64,000 nucleotides of DNA from Paenisporosarcina sp050269735 (GCF_050269735.1 NZ_JBNNIX010000001.1:868001-932000), one strand, 5' to 3'. Counted from the stretch's first letter, positions 16,987 to 26,168 are shown. Translations and numbers: made by a program. Notes: generated by a model from the letters alone, not told the origin.

Positions 16987-17766
16987 ATGAATACTATTTT
17001 TGAGATGTACCCATATCTACTGCTTATCTTTGTTCGATTAACTAGCTTTTTCCTCGTTGCGCCTTTATTTTCGATGAAAGGTGTTCCGAACCAATTTAAA
17101 GTGGGATTGGGTTTTTTCATTTCATTAATTGCTTTATCCGGCATGGATGCTGAAGAAGCACTTCTAATGGACTCCTATTACATCCTGCTGATTATAAAGG
17201 AACTTGCCGTAGGGATCGCTCTTGGATTTACAGCTGCCTTATTGTTATACACGGTTCAAATAGCGGGAGCTTTTATTGACTTCCAGATGGGCTTTGCCAT
17301 TGCCAGTGTGATGGATCCGCAAACAGGCAGTCAGGTGCCGATTATTGGTCACTTTAAATATATCTTGGCACTTCTTTTTTTATTGACCGTTAATGGACAT
17401 CATTTAATGCTGGATGGAGTCATGCAAAGCTTCAAGTCATTTCCGGTTGAATCTGTTTCCTTCGCGGCTGATTTTGGAGATATCACTCATTTTTTCACAA
17501 CATTGTTTGTAGAAATGTTCGTCATCGCCTTGCAGATCGCATTACCGATTGTCGGCGCATTGTTTCTGATTGATATCGCTCTTGGCATTTTAGCTAAGAC
17601 CGTACCACAGTTAAACATTTTTGCAGTCGGTCTGCCTTTGAAGATTTTTGTCGGGTTTATTATGTTATTTCTTTCGATGCCCATTTTCTTTTACCTATTA
17701 CAGATCCTGTTCGAAAAAATAATGGTAAGCATGTCTCAGCTGATCAGGTTGATGGGGGGAACATAA
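16987..17766 (+). CDS. fliR: flagellar export gate protein FliR
   Basis: This is a 259-aa multi-helix membrane protein with the FliR features KELAVGIALGFTAALL, GAFIDFQMGFAIASVMDP and the C-terminal VGLPLKIFVGFIMLFLS. It starts 10 bases after fliQ; the ribosome site is weak (GTGGGATTG), suggesting coupling. It is contiguous with flhB: the flhB GTG follows its stop codon with no gap. Confidence 0.96.
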   Translation: MNTIFEMYPYLLLIFVRLTSFFLVAPLFSMKGVPNQFKVGLGFFISLIALSGMDAEEALLMDSYYILLIIKELAVGIALGFTAALLLYTVQIAGAFIDFQMGFAIASVMDPQTGSQVPIIGHFKYILALLFLLTVNGHHLMLDGVMQSFKSFPVESVSFAADFGDITHFFTTLFVEMFVIALQIALPIVGALFLIDIALGILAKTVPQLNIFAVGLPLKIFVGFIMLFLSMPIFFYLLQILFEKIMVSMSQLIRLMGGT

Positions 17767-18855
17767 GTGCAAAAAAGATATCCTCTCGACTTACAGTTTT
17801 TTGCTTCGGAAAAGACCGAAAAAGCCACACCTCAGAAGAGGCAGGAGTCCAAACGTAAAGGGCAAGTGGCCAAGAGTGCAGAAGTACCTGCAGCTTTAAT
17901 TATGCTTGGCGGGATTTTGTTACTCAATTTTTTGGGTGGCTGGATACTGGATCGACTTCTTGCAATCTTTCAAATCAATTTCACTCAGTATATCGGCTGG
18001 GAATGGAGCCCTAGTAATATACGCACCTTGTTCGAACAAATGACGTTCAATGCAATAATCATCATGGCTCCCATTATGATCATTGCGATGGTGTTCGGAT
18101 TTTTGGGCAATTACATACAAATTGGCTCACTATTTACAACGGAACCTCTCATGATGAAGCTCGAGAGGTTGAATCCGATTGAAGGTGCCAAGAAAATCTT
18201 TTCCATGCGTGCCTTAGTGGAACTATTAAAATCATTACTTAAAATCGCCATTATTGGCTTCGCCGCTTTTAATGTTTTGTGGTCGGCAAAAGAAGAGTTG
18301 TTTTTACTTTCACAAAAAAGTATCGGCGATTCCTTATCATTTATCGGTTCCCTAGTTTTCAAGATGGGGATGGTTGCTTCAATTATCTTATTGGTTCTAG
18401 CCATTATGGATTACATGTATCAAAAGTACGAATTTGAAAAGGGCATTCGAATGTCCAAGCAAGATATCAAGGATGAATTCAAGAAAGCAGAGGGAGACCC
18501 TCTGATTAAATCCCAAATTAAAGAACGGCAAAGACAAATGAGTATGAATCGAATGATTCAAGACTTGCCGAATGCGGATGTTCTCATTACCAACCCTACT
18601 CACTACGCAATTGCGATCAAGTATGATGCAGAAACCATGGAAGCACCAATGGTCATTGCGATGGGGAAAGACCATCTCGCCCTGAAAATAAAAGAAAAAG
18701 CTAAAGAGCTTGATATTGTGACTATGGAAAATAAACCACTCGCCCGTGCCCTATACAACCAAGTTGAAATAGGGGATTACGTTCCGGAAGAATTATTCCT
18801 GGCTGTAGCAGAGGTTTTAGCATATATCTACCGATTAAAAGGAAAGATTAAATGA
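17767..18855 (+). CDS. flhB: flagellar export switch protein FlhB
   Basis: This is a 362-aa membrane protein with four hydrophobic helices and a cytoplasmic autocleavage domain. The cleavage motif NPTH lies near residue 276 (DVLITNPTHYAIAIKY). The N-terminus EKTEKATPQKRQESKRKGQ is typical. Self-cleavage between Asn and Pro is needed for the switch from hook to filament substrates. GTG start. Confidence 0.97.
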   Translation: MQKRYPLDLQFFASEKTEKATPQKRQESKRKGQVAKSAEVPAALIMLGGILLLNFLGGWILDRLLAIFQINFTQYIGWEWSPSNIRTLFEQMTFNAIIIMAPIMIIAMVFGFLGNYIQIGSLFTTEPLMMKLERLNPIEGAKKIFSMRALVELLKSLLKIAIIGFAAFNVLWSAKEELFLLSQKSIGDSLSFIGSLVFKMGMVASIILLVLAIMDYMYQKYEFEKGIRMSKQDIKDEFKKAEGDPLIKSQIKERQRQMSMNRMIQDLPNADVLITNPTHYAIAIKYDAETMEAPMVIAMGKDHLALKIKEKAKELDIVTMENKPLARALYNQVEIGDYVPEELFLAVAEVLAYIYRLKGKIK

Positions 18856-18877
18856 ATTTTTGGGAGGAGGAAACAGC

Positions 18878-20941
18878 ATGAAAATCAAAGATTATCTCGT
18901 CTTAGTTTCAGTCATAGTGATTGTCGTGATGATGGTTATTCCTCTTCCGCCACTATTGCTGGATTTCTTGATTATGATCAACATCAGTATTTCCTTGACG
19001 ATTATTTTAGTCGCGATGAATACGAAGGAAGCGCTACAATTTTCCATCTTTCCTACGTTGCTTTTACTGACAACATTGTTCCGTCTCGGATTAAATGTTT
19101 CAACAACTCGATCCATTTTGACCAATCAAACAGGGGGAGAAGTTGTTGAAACGTTCGGTTCATTCGTAGTAGGTGGAAGTCCCGTTATTGGTATATTGAT
19201 TTTCTTGATTTTAGTTATTATTCAATTCCTGGTTATTACCAAAGGATCTGAACGTGTGGCGGAAGTCGCTGCTCGTTTCACACTCGACTCGATGCCAGGT
19301 AAGCAAATGAGTATCGATGCCGATCTAGGTGCAGGAATGATTTCCGACCAAGAGGCAAGAAAACGCAGAGAAAAGGTGAGCCAGGAAGCCGACTTCTACG
19401 GTGCCATGGATGGTGCCAGTAAGTTCGTCAAAGGGGACGCGATTGCGGGAATTATCATTGTTCTCATTAATATTATCGGTGGTTTAATCATCGGGGTAAT
19501 CGTTCATAAATTACCTGTTGGAGAAGCTGCAAAATTGTTTACACTCCTATCTATCGGAGATGGTCTGGTTAGTCAGATTCCGGCATTGTTGATTTCTACT
19601 GCAGCCGGCATCGTGGTAACAAGAGCCGCTTCCGAAGGGAACTTAGGTTCAGATATTACGAGACAACTTTTTGCTTATCCAAAGCTGCTATATGTGGTGG
19701 CTGGTACTCTTTCTTTATTCGCTATCTTCACGCCTATTAATCCTTTATTGGTGATGCCAGTTGCTGGGCTTGTGGCATATGGAGGCTATAAAATGCAACG
19801 TACACTGAATGCCGAAGAAGAGGAAGAAAAAGAAGCTTCTTCTCACGATGGACAGGAGCTGGAAGGATTGAAAAGTCCTGAAAGTGTTGTTGACCTACTC
19901 CATGTGGATGCCATCGAATTCGAATTCGGATACGGTTTGATCCCTATTGCCGATAAGAATCAAGGCGGGGATTTACTGGACCGCGTCATTATGATTCGCA
20001 GACAATGTGCGATCGAACTAGGCATTGTGGTACCGGTCATACGAATCCGTGATAATATTCAACTTTTTCCAAATCAATATGTCATTAAAATAAAAGGGAA
20101 CCGAGTGGCTTCAGGTGAGATTATGCTTGATCACTACTTGGCTATGAGTCCTGGAGTTGATGACGAAAGCATTGAAGGCATTGCGACGGTTGAACCGGCA
20201 TTTGGAATGCCAGCATTATGGGTGAATGAAGAAATGAAAGAGGAAGCAGAAATGGCGGGTTATGCGATTGTCGATCCACCTTCTGTTGTCTCAACGCATC
20301 TTACGGAAGTAATCAAGAAGCATGCACATGAACTGATTGGCAGACAGGAAGTTAAATCCCTCGTTGAAAACATTAGAGAAAACTCTCCTGCAGTGGTAGA
20401 GGAATTAATCCCGAACTTAATGGCGATCGGTGAAGTACAAAAAGTTTTAATGAAGCTTTTGAAGGAAAAAGTATCGATTCGGAATTTACTCGTTATTTTG
20501 GAGACGCTGGCCGACTACTCATCTCAAACAAAAGATACAGATGTTTTGACGGAGTATGTAAGACAAGCTTTATCTAGACAAATCACCTTGCAATATACGA
20601 ACCCGAATGAAGCCTTACAGGTGATTACGGCAGGTGCAAGTCTCGAGAAAAAATTTGCTGAGTCTGTGCATCGTACGGAGCAAGGGAGCTACTTATCGAT
20701 TGACCCGGAAGCTTCACAAACCATTTTTCAAAAGATTTCCGAACAAGTTACGCAACTTCAGCAATCAGGCGTACAACCTATTTTGCTGACATCACCTGCA
20801 ACCCGCATGTATATGCGCCAATTCGTCGAACGATTTGCACCAGATCTTCCGGTCCTTTCTTATAATGAATTGGAACCGGAAGTTGAGATCCAAAGCGTGG
20901 GAGTCGTCAATATCTCTGGAGGGGTGGGAAGTTTCTCATGA
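18878..20941 (+). CDS. flhA: flagellar export gate protein FlhA
   Basis: This is a 687-aa export gate protein with about eight N-terminal membrane helices, the conserved FHIPEP-like loop (here RFTLDSMPGKQMSIDADL and QEARKRREKVSQEADFYGAMDGASKF in parts) and a large cytoplasmic ring domain that binds chaperone-substrate complexes. I chose the ATG at 18878 because GGGAGGAGG ends 7 bases before it. Its stop overlaps the flhF ATG by 4 bases. Confidence 0.97.
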   Translation: MKIKDYLVLVSVIVIVVMMVIPLPPLLLDFLIMINISISLTIILVAMNTKEALQFSIFPTLLLLTTLFRLGLNVSTTRSILTNQTGGEVVETFGSFVVGGSPVIGILIFLILVIIQFLVITKGSERVAEVAARFTLDSMPGKQMSIDADLGAGMISDQEARKRREKVSQEADFYGAMDGASKFVKGDAIAGIIIVLINIIGGLIIGVIVHKLPVGEAAKLFTLLSIGDGLVSQIPALLISTAAGIVVTRAASEGNLGSDITRQLFAYPKLLYVVAGTLSLFAIFTPINPLLVMPVAGLVAYGGYKMQRTLNAEEEEEKEASSHDGQELEGLKSPESVVDLLHVDAIEFEFGYGLIPIADKNQGGDLLDRVIMIRRQCAIELGIVVPVIRIRDNIQLFPNQYVIKIKGNRVASGEIMLDHYLAMSPGVDDESIEGIATVEPAFGMPALWVNEEMKEEAEMAGYAIVDPPSVVSTHLTEVIKKHAHELIGRQEVKSLVENIRENSPAVVEELIPNLMAIGEVQKVLMKLLKEKVSIRNLLVILETLADYSSQTKDTDVLTEYVRQALSRQITLQYTNPNEALQVITAGASLEKKFAESVHRTEQGSYLSIDPEASQTIFQKISEQVTQLQQSGVQPILLTSPATRMYMRQFVERFAPDLPVLSYNELEPEVEIQSVGVVNISGGVGSFS

Positions 20942-22101
20942 GACTGAAAACGTATGTCGTCAATAATATGACTGAGGCTATACCCATGATCAAAAGAGAC
21001 TTGGGTCCTGACGCTCTTATATTAAATACAAAGCAAATCAAGACGGGTGGTTACTTAGGCTTTTTTAAAAAAGAAAAACTTGAAGTAATTGCCGCAGTTG
21101 AACCAACACCTAGTGAACCAAAGCGTAATGCCGATAGCATCAAGCCTCAGGTTCAAGCTGTTGAAAAGAGAATGGATGAGGATTTTGAGATAACTGAGAA
21201 TGAATCAGTCATGCCGGTTGATAAGCAAGAGGAACATCTGGATGAACTGATGAGTGAACTGAAAAGCCTTAAGCAATTCATGTTCCAGGCAATCGATGAA
21301 GATCGCTTGCCAGAAGCATTAAAAGCGTTGAATAAAAAATTCAATGCACAAGGAATAACTGAAGAAGTTCAGTCTGAGATCATGGCCAAGCTAATGCTTG
21401 TTTTAGAAAAGCAGCCCAATACATCTGAAGAAAAACTTCAAACTCTAGCTAAAAGAGAAATTATCAAGTTAATCAATGCCCATAAAAAAAGACCGAGCAG
21501 AAGAAAAGTCGATATCATTTGTTTTATAGGACCAACAGGTGTAGGAAAAACCACTACCATCGCTAAAATAGCAGCCGATTATTTGCTAAGTGAAGATAAG
21601 AAAGTTGGACTGATTACGTCAGACACATACCGTATTGCAGCAGTAGAGCAATTAAAAACGTATGCTGGCATTTTAAATATCCCGATCAGAGTCGTGGAAT
21701 CTTCAGCTGACTTGAGTGCGGCAATGGATGATTTAGCCGATTGCGATATTATTTTGATGGATACGGCAGGCAGAAACTATCAACAAAAACAGTATATTGA
21801 TGACTTGAAGCAGATGCTGCCGGATAGTAAGAAAATACAAATCAATTTAGTCTTGAGCCTGACTTCCAAGTATGAAGATATGACGAAAATTATTGATAAT
21901 TTCGATACGATTGTAATGGATCAGCTGATATTGACTAAAAAAGATGAAACCAGTTCAACAGGTGCCATCTTGAACTTGATTTATCATTATTCAATCCCAA
22001 TACGATATATTGCCAATGGTCAAAGTGTTCCAGACGATATTCTTACCGTAACTCCTGAGTTAATAGCAAACTTCGTATTAGAGGAAGATGAAAATGTTTG
22101 A
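20938..22101 (+). CDS. flhF: flagellar placement GTPase FlhF
   Basis: This is a 387-aa SRP-type GTPase with an N-terminal B domain (KTYVVNNMTEAIPMIKRDLGPDALILNT in parts), an N domain, and a G domain with P-loop GPTGVGKTTT near residue 200, SDTYRIAAVEQLKTYA and DTAGR. FlhF recruits early flagellar components to the correct place in the membrane. It is co-translated with flhA and overlaps flhG. Confidence 0.95.
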   Translation: MRLKTYVVNNMTEAIPMIKRDLGPDALILNTKQIKTGGYLGFFKKEKLEVIAAVEPTPSEPKRNADSIKPQVQAVEKRMDEDFEITENESVMPVDKQEEHLDELMSELKSLKQFMFQAIDEDRLPEALKALNKKFNAQGITEEVQSEIMAKLMLVLEKQPNTSEEKLQTLAKREIIKLINAHKKRPSRRKVDIICFIGPTGVGKTTTIAKIAADYLLSEDKKVGLITSDTYRIAAVEQLKTYAGILNIPIRVVESSADLSAAMDDLADCDIILMDTAGRNYQQKQYIDDLKQMLPDSKKIQINLVLSLTSKYEDMTKIIDNFDTIVMDQLILTKKDETSSTGAILNLIYHYSIPIRYIANGQSVPDDILTVTPELIANFVLEEDENV

Positions 22102-22951
22102 TCAAGCAAAACAATTAAGGGAAAAGGTGTTGCATAAGACACCTAAGAAAGAGAAGAGACAAACCCGGATAATTGCCGTTACCAGTGGCAAAGGGGGAGT
22201 CGGCAAATCAAACTTCGCATTGAATTTTGCTTTGAGTCTCGTTCAACAAAACAAAAAAGTCCTGATTTTTGACGTTGACTTAGGATTTGCCAATGTTGAT
22301 GTCTTACTTGGCAGATCCAATAAAGAATCCATTGCTACCATGATTGAAAAGGATTTGTCTATTTGGGATATTATTGAAGAAGGACCGAATGGCTTGTTAT
22401 TTATCTCAGGCGGATCAGGTTTCAATGAAATGTTCAGCCTGGATGAATTGAAAATGAACAAATTTTTCAGTGAATTAAGTTCAATTCAAGGTTCAGTTGA
22501 TTACATTATTTTGGATACCGGTGCAGGATTATCTTATGAAAATTTACGTTTTATTCTCGCAGCAGATGATGTAATTTTAGTCACGACACCAGAGCCTACA
22601 TCTATAACTGATGCCTATTCCATTGTGAAGATGGTTCATGCCAAAGATCAAAACGTGCATATGAAACTCATCATCAATCAATGTACGAGTGATAAAGAAG
22701 GAAAACAAACAGCCGATAACTTTAAAAAAGTGACGGAGCAATTTTTACATAAACAAATCGAGACGTTGGGGTTTATCCCAAGTGATTTGAATATACCAAA
22801 TGCCGTAAAAAAACAAATTCCGTTTTTACTGGCATATCCAAACTGTCATGCTTCACAGGCTATGCAACATGTGACAAGCGAATTTCTTCAACTTCCTGTT
22901 TCTTATAAGCTTGGGATTAAAGGGTTTTTATTGAAAATGCTATTTAAATAG
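22094..22951 (+). CDS. flhG: flagellar number regulator FlhG (MinD-like ATPase)
   Basis: This is a 285-aa MinD/ParA-type ATPase with a deviant Walker A SGKGGVGKSN (residues ~31-40), VLIFDVDLGFANVDVLLG and YIILDTGAGLS. FlhG stimulates FlhF and limits flagellar number or pattern. The ATG at 22094 fits GAGGAAG better than that at 22088. In B. subtilis cheB, A, W, C and D follow; here the operon is interrupted by repeat DNA before sigD. Confidence 0.93.
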   Translation: MFDQAKQLREKVLHKTPKKEKRQTRIIAVTSGKGGVGKSNFALNFALSLVQQNKKVLIFDVDLGFANVDVLLGRSNKESIATMIEKDLSIWDIIEEGPNGLLFISGGSGFNEMFSLDELKMNKFFSELSSIQGSVDYIILDTGAGLSYENLRFILAADDVILVTTPEPTSITDAYSIVKMVHAKDQNVHMKLIINQCTSDKEGKQTADNFKKVTEQFLHKQIETLGFIPSDLNIPNAVKKQIPFLLAYPNCHASQAMQHVTSEFLQLPVSYKLGIKGFLLKMLFK

Positions 22952-22985
22952 GCTCTGTTAATAGATTTGTTAATTTTTGTTCCAT

Positions 22986-23092
22986 GCGGACGCTTTCCGC
23001 GGGCGGTCCACTAGCCTCCTCATTCGCTTTGCTCACTGCGGGGTCTAGTCTGGACACGCTTATCCCGCTGGAGTCGCCGCATTCCACTACGC
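22986..23092 (-). repeat. dispersed GC-rich repeat, copy 2 (inverted)
   Basis: This is the reverse complement of the element at 1519-1632: GCGGACGCTTTCCGCGGGCG at its left end and CCCGCTGGAGTCGCCGC at its right. It lies between flhG and sigD, where cheBAWCD lie in related genomes. With the neighbour at 23116-23212 it forms a head-to-head pair. Confidence 0.85.
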
Positions 23093-23115
23093 TTACGATT
23101 TAGTGATATGGAGTA

Positions 23116-23212
23116 AAACAGGGGAGACTCCAGCAGGAAAAACGAAGTGCCGAAATCCACTCGGAAGCTAAGTCCGAGTTAGTTCGGTGCAAGCCTGTGG
23201 AAAGTGCAGATT
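23116..23212 (+). repeat. dispersed GC-rich repeat, diverged copy 3
   Basis: It begins GGGGAGACTCCAGCAGGAAAA and ends GTGGAAAGTGCAG, matching the two ends of the 1519-1632 element but with a different middle. The middle contains its own inverted repeat (ccactcggaagcta...ccgagttag). Orientation is opposite to copy 2, 23 bases away. Confidence 0.65.
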
Positions 23213-23293
23213 TTTTACGGTATATCAACAGCAACATTTTAAATAGCCTTTAAATAAAAGCATAAAGCATTCTTATAAGTGGGGGTGAAACTC

Positions 23294-24070
23294 ATGTTGA
23301 ACAACAAATTGTCGAAAGAAGAACTGGCCTATTGGGGAAATTGGCAAAAAGAGCGAGACCCCCAGGCGGGAGAATATTTAGTCGAGCGCTACCTTCCATT
23401 GGTTGATTACATCGTCCAAAGGTTTATGATCAGTTTGCCTAAAACAGTCGATAAGGACGACATCCGTAGTTTCGCATATGAGGGACTGCTTGATGCATTT
23501 GATAAATTCAATATGGAAAGAGATATGAAGTTTGAAACGTATGCGACATGGCGTATCAAAGGAGCAGTCATTGATGGACTTAGGCATAGCGATTGGTTAC
23601 CCCGTTCCGTTCGGGATAAAGTGAAAAAAATCGAAAATGCGTACATAATTCTGGAACAGCAGAAAAACGAGGCTGTTACGGATGAGGAAGTCAGTGATTA
23701 TTTAGGAATTACAAAATCCGAACTGAACAAAACGGTTTCAGAAGCGGCTCTGTCCACCATGATTTCCATTGATGAGACTGTTTACGATGAGGATCGACAA
23801 GTCGGAAAATACTCGCTGATTGAAAATGAGCATGCAGAATCGCCAGAACGCCATTTAACCGCACAGATGATTAAAGAATCATTATCAAATGCGATTGGAC
23901 GCTTACCTGAAAAAGAGAAGCTTGTTATTTCTCTCTGTTATTTCGAGGAACTGAAATTAACTGAAATTGCAGAAGTTCTCAGTGTCAGTGTATCCCGAGT
24001 TTCCCAAATGCACTCCAAAGCAATACTTCGTTTACGGGCAGCCACACTTGCCATACACGAAAACTATTGA
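23294..24070 (+). CDS. sigD: flagellar sigma factor SigD (FliA/WhiG family)
   Basis: This is a 258-aa sigma-28-type factor that transcribes late flagellar and autolysin genes. Region 2 shows YLPLVDYIVQRF, DIRSFAYEGLLDAFDKF and FETYATWRIKGAVIDGLR. Region 4 has LPEKEKLVISLCYFEELKLTEIA and VSVSRVSQMHSKAI. The ATG at 23294 lies 8 bases after GGGGGTG. It is separated from flhG by 340 bases of repeats, so it may have its own promoter, although none was identified. Confidence 0.95.
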   Translation: MLNNKLSKEELAYWGNWQKERDPQAGEYLVERYLPLVDYIVQRFMISLPKTVDKDDIRSFAYEGLLDAFDKFNMERDMKFETYATWRIKGAVIDGLRHSDWLPRSVRDKVKKIENAYIILEQQKNEAVTDEEVSDYLGITKSELNKTVSEAALSTMISIDETVYDEDRQVGKYSLIENEHAESPERHLTAQMIKESLSNAIGRLPEKEKLVISLCYFEELKLTEIAEVLSVSVSRVSQMHSKAILRLRAATLAIHENY

Positions 24071-24095
24071 AATTAAAAAGGTATAGAAGGATAAG

Positions 24096-24590
24096 GTGAT
24101 ACCGTTGGATTGGTTCCTGATTGCGATGATTATTTTAGTTATTCTGGTGAATATCCGGTCATTTCTTGTATTGGCCGAATTGAAACAAAAAAGGGCTCAA
24201 ATGATTGAAGATATAAACACGATTCACGGAAGTATGGAAGAATTCGTGACGAGTGTGGAAAAAGAAAATGATGAACTTTATCAAAGATTTGTCGATCATA
24301 TACATATGAAAGATAGCAAACTCGATGAGAAAATCCGATTGTTGGAAGAAAAACTCAACAATGAAATGGCAGGGGGCTCTCCCGTGAAACTTCAACAAGA
24401 GCAACAAGTTGATGAAGCTCACGTTTATGTTGCTGCTTCTGAGGTCAACGAGCAAGAAAATGATAAGATGTTGAAATTGTATAAACAAGGTTTTTCTGAA
24501 AAGCAAATTGCCAAGGTGTTGCAGATGGATCTGGGAGAAGTGGAACTTGTCCTGAATATGTTCAAAAAAAAGCAAAGTAATCAAAAGTAG
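24096..24590 (+). CDS. swrB: swarming motility protein SwrB (YlxL-like)
   Basis: This is a 164-aa membrane-anchored protein: one transmembrane helix (residues ~6-25, FLIAMIILVILVN), a charged coiled coil (residues 27-95), a linker, and a C-terminal helix-turn-helix-like segment MLKLYKQGFSEKQIAKVLQM ending in EVELVLNMFKKK. Position right after sigD, topology and the C-terminal motif match SwrB, which promotes assembly of the flagellar export apparatus in Bacillus. GTG at 24096 follows AGAAGG; a TTG at 24105 is possible. Confidence 0.82.
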   Translation: MIPLDWFLIAMIILVILVNIRSFLVLAELKQKRAQMIEDINTIHGSMEEFVTSVEKENDELYQRFVDHIHMKDSKLDEKIRLLEEKLNNEMAGGSPVKLQQEQQVDEAHVYVAASEVNEQENDKMLKLYKQGFSEKQIAKVLQMDLGEVELVLNMFKKKQSNQK

Positions 24591-24605
24591 AATGAGGTGT
24601 TTCAT

Positions 24606-25043
24606 TTGCGTATTGGAATGCAAACGAATTTTTCAAACGACCGGATTTCTAAAAATGCAGTGGAAAGTAAGACATCCGATTCTTTTGCCAACGTGATGAG
24701 GAAATCACAGAATAACATGCACTTGGATTCTTTAAATCAATTAATGTCTCGTGTGGATACACAAGGACAAAAGTTGGCAAAACAAAGAACCCTTGAAAAC
24801 CTCTTGGATTATAAAAATTTAGTAAAGCAGTTTATCGGGGAATCCTTAAGTTTTGGGATGCAATTGTCCGAAAAACAAAGCTTCAATTCAAGTGGTGGAA
24901 TGAAAACGCACCAACTAGTGGAAGTGATTGATCAAAAACTTATTGAAGTACAGGATGAAGTGCTAAATAATGAAAATGAAGGTCTTAATACGCTTCGTTT
25001 AGTCGGCGAAATCAAAGGATTACTTATTAATTTATATATGTGA
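24606..25043 (+). CDS. YaaR-like protein (DUF327 family)
   Basis: This is a 145-aa, mostly helical, soluble protein. Residues ~20-60 (SFANVMRKSQ...LNQLMSRVDTQGQKLAKQRTL) and the C-terminus (VVEVIDQKL-like, LRLVGEIKGLLINLYM) fit the YaaR/DUF327 family, whose role is unclear. The TTG at 24606 (MRIGMQ) is preferred over the GTG at 24597, which lies inside the Shine-Dalgarno GAGGTG. It is co-transcribed between swrB and the PilZ gene, so a flagellum-linked role is plausible but inferred. Confidence 0.7.
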   Translation: MRIGMQTNFSNDRISKNAVESKTSDSFANVMRKSQNNMHLDSLNQLMSRVDTQGQKLAKQRTLENLLDYKNLVKQFIGESLSFGMQLSEKQSFNSSGGMKTHQLVEVIDQKLIEVQDEVLNNENEGLNTLRLVGEIKGLLINLYM

Positions 25044-25070
25044 AAGCAGTTATAAAAAGGGGGGAACAAA

Positions 25071-25415
25071 ATGAGCGAGAATCGTCGCGAATTTTTTCGA
25101 GTAGTATTTCATCAATCGATTGCTGGAGAAATTTCATTGGATGGAGCAATCTTCTTCATGCCGGTAGAAATTGAAAATGTAAGTGTGAGAGGTCTGAAAT
25201 TCATCTCATCTATGGACATTCCATTAGAGAGACGAGTAACCTGTCGTTTTGAAATTTTAGACAGTCCTTTTTTATTGGAAGGATCCATTATTCGTAAGTC
25301 GATGAGATTGCATGATTTTGAATACGGCGTTGGATTTGAAGTGAACCAAAGTACTTCTTCTGAGTTATTCAAGCAATTGAACTATTATCAAATTCGTCAG
25401 CGTAAAGGGAAATAA
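25071..25415 (+). CDS. PilZ-domain c-di-GMP-binding protein
   Basis: This is a 114-aa single-domain PilZ protein. Both ligand-binding motifs are intact: RxxxR at residues 6-10 (RREFFR) and NxSxxG at 36-41 (NVSVRG). Single PilZ proteins act as c-di-GMP receptors; YpfA/DgrA of B. subtilis slows the motor by contacting MotA. AAGGGGGGAAC precedes the ATG. It is the last gene of the flagellar operon, which begins with a c-di-GMP riboswitch. It differs from YpfA in lacking a YcgR-type N-terminal domain. Confidence 0.9.
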   Translation: MSENRREFFRVVFHQSIAGEISLDGAIFFMPVEIENVSVRGLKFISSMDIPLERRVTCRFEILDSPFLLEGSIIRKSMRLHDFEYGVGFEVNQSTSSELFKQLNYYQIRQRKGK

Positions 25416-25449
25416 ACAAATCGTTTAAACACACAGTTCATTCATGCCA

Positions 25450-25527
25450 AGAGAATCTTAGAGAGATTCTCTGTTTATGTAAATGATATTAAGGAATCCA
25501 GTTATTGATATGCTGGATTCTTTTTTA
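25450..25527 (+). terminator. double terminator ending the flagellar operon
   Basis: A first hairpin (agagaatct/agattctct, 25450-25472) lacks a long T-run. The second (gaatccag/ctggattc, 25494-25520) is followed by TTTTTTATT and is a standard intrinsic terminator. Confidence 0.88.
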
Positions 25528-25605
25528 TTGATTAATGTGATATGTACAAATACCAAAAGATCCACTCGTTTGAAAGAGAGATTTTACAGACATGAAAATA
25601 AATAA

Positions 25606-25636
25606 AAGGTGCCAGCTTTGGAAATCTGACACCAGA
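25606..25636 (-). terminator. terminator of the minus-strand gene at 25700
   Basis: Arms ggtgccag (25608-25615) and ctgacacc (25626-25633) form a hairpin followed on the minus strand by TTTTATTT. Confidence 0.6.
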
Positions 25637-25699
25637 ATTAAAGTTATCCAATAATATGAATGATAACTATGTCGAATTTTTGGCCACGAGCTCTTACGG

Positions 25700-26062
25700 T
25701 TAGAAGCATTGATAAGTAAGTATCTCGTGCATATTCAAAATTTGATATGTCCATCCCCGCCTTCTTCTCCAGCGGTAGCCAACGATTATTTGTCTGCCTA
25801 CAAAGGTAGGGAAAAACCAATAACTTCTGCCGTTCCTTAACCACACGTACGTGTTGCTAAATAGACAATTTCTGATTCCGCCAGGTCCGACCTGCCATGC
25901 TGGAATTGGTGGGGAGAAGCCAGGTGGTGGTGCCATGGGAGGCAAGCCAGTGCCGGGTGGTGGTCCAAATGGAGGTGGCTCAAAATAATCGTTTGAGAAA
26001 CCTTGTGGAAAGCTCGATGAATCAAATTCATTTCCACTCCGATAATATGGATTATTCGTCAA
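25700..26062 (-). CDS. small Pro/Gly-rich hypothetical protein
   Basis: This is a 120-aa protein of unknown function. The first half is Pro/Gly-rich (PPPFGPPPGTGLPP, APPPGFSPP); the second half is aromatic and basic (NTYVWLRNGRSYWFFPTFVG). Proteins with this Pro-rich head and NxxxWLxNGRxFWFxPTFVGR tail recur in Bacillus relatives as uncharacterised, sometimes mislabelled transporters. TTG start with GAGGT 8 bases upstream on the minus strand. No membrane helix or signal peptide is clear. Confidence 0.7.
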   Translation of the reverse strand: MTNNPYYRSGNEFDSSSFPQGFSNDYFEPPPFGPPPGTGLPPMAPPPGFSPPIPAWQVGPGGIRNCLFSNTYVWLRNGRSYWFFPTFVGRQIIVGYRWRRRRGWTYQILNMHEILTYQCF

Positions 26063-26168
26063 ATCTTTTACCTCATTCCTCGTAATCTACCCTTCAGCAT
26101 ATGTCACTTGGTTAGATTGCAATGGGGAGACACACAGACGAGATTTGGAATTAAGTGAATAAAAACCA

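Noticed and set aside
23378..23646. Minus-strand frames inside sigD and similar frames inside other flagellar genes
   Set aside because: Shadows of strongly supported genes with no initiation signals.
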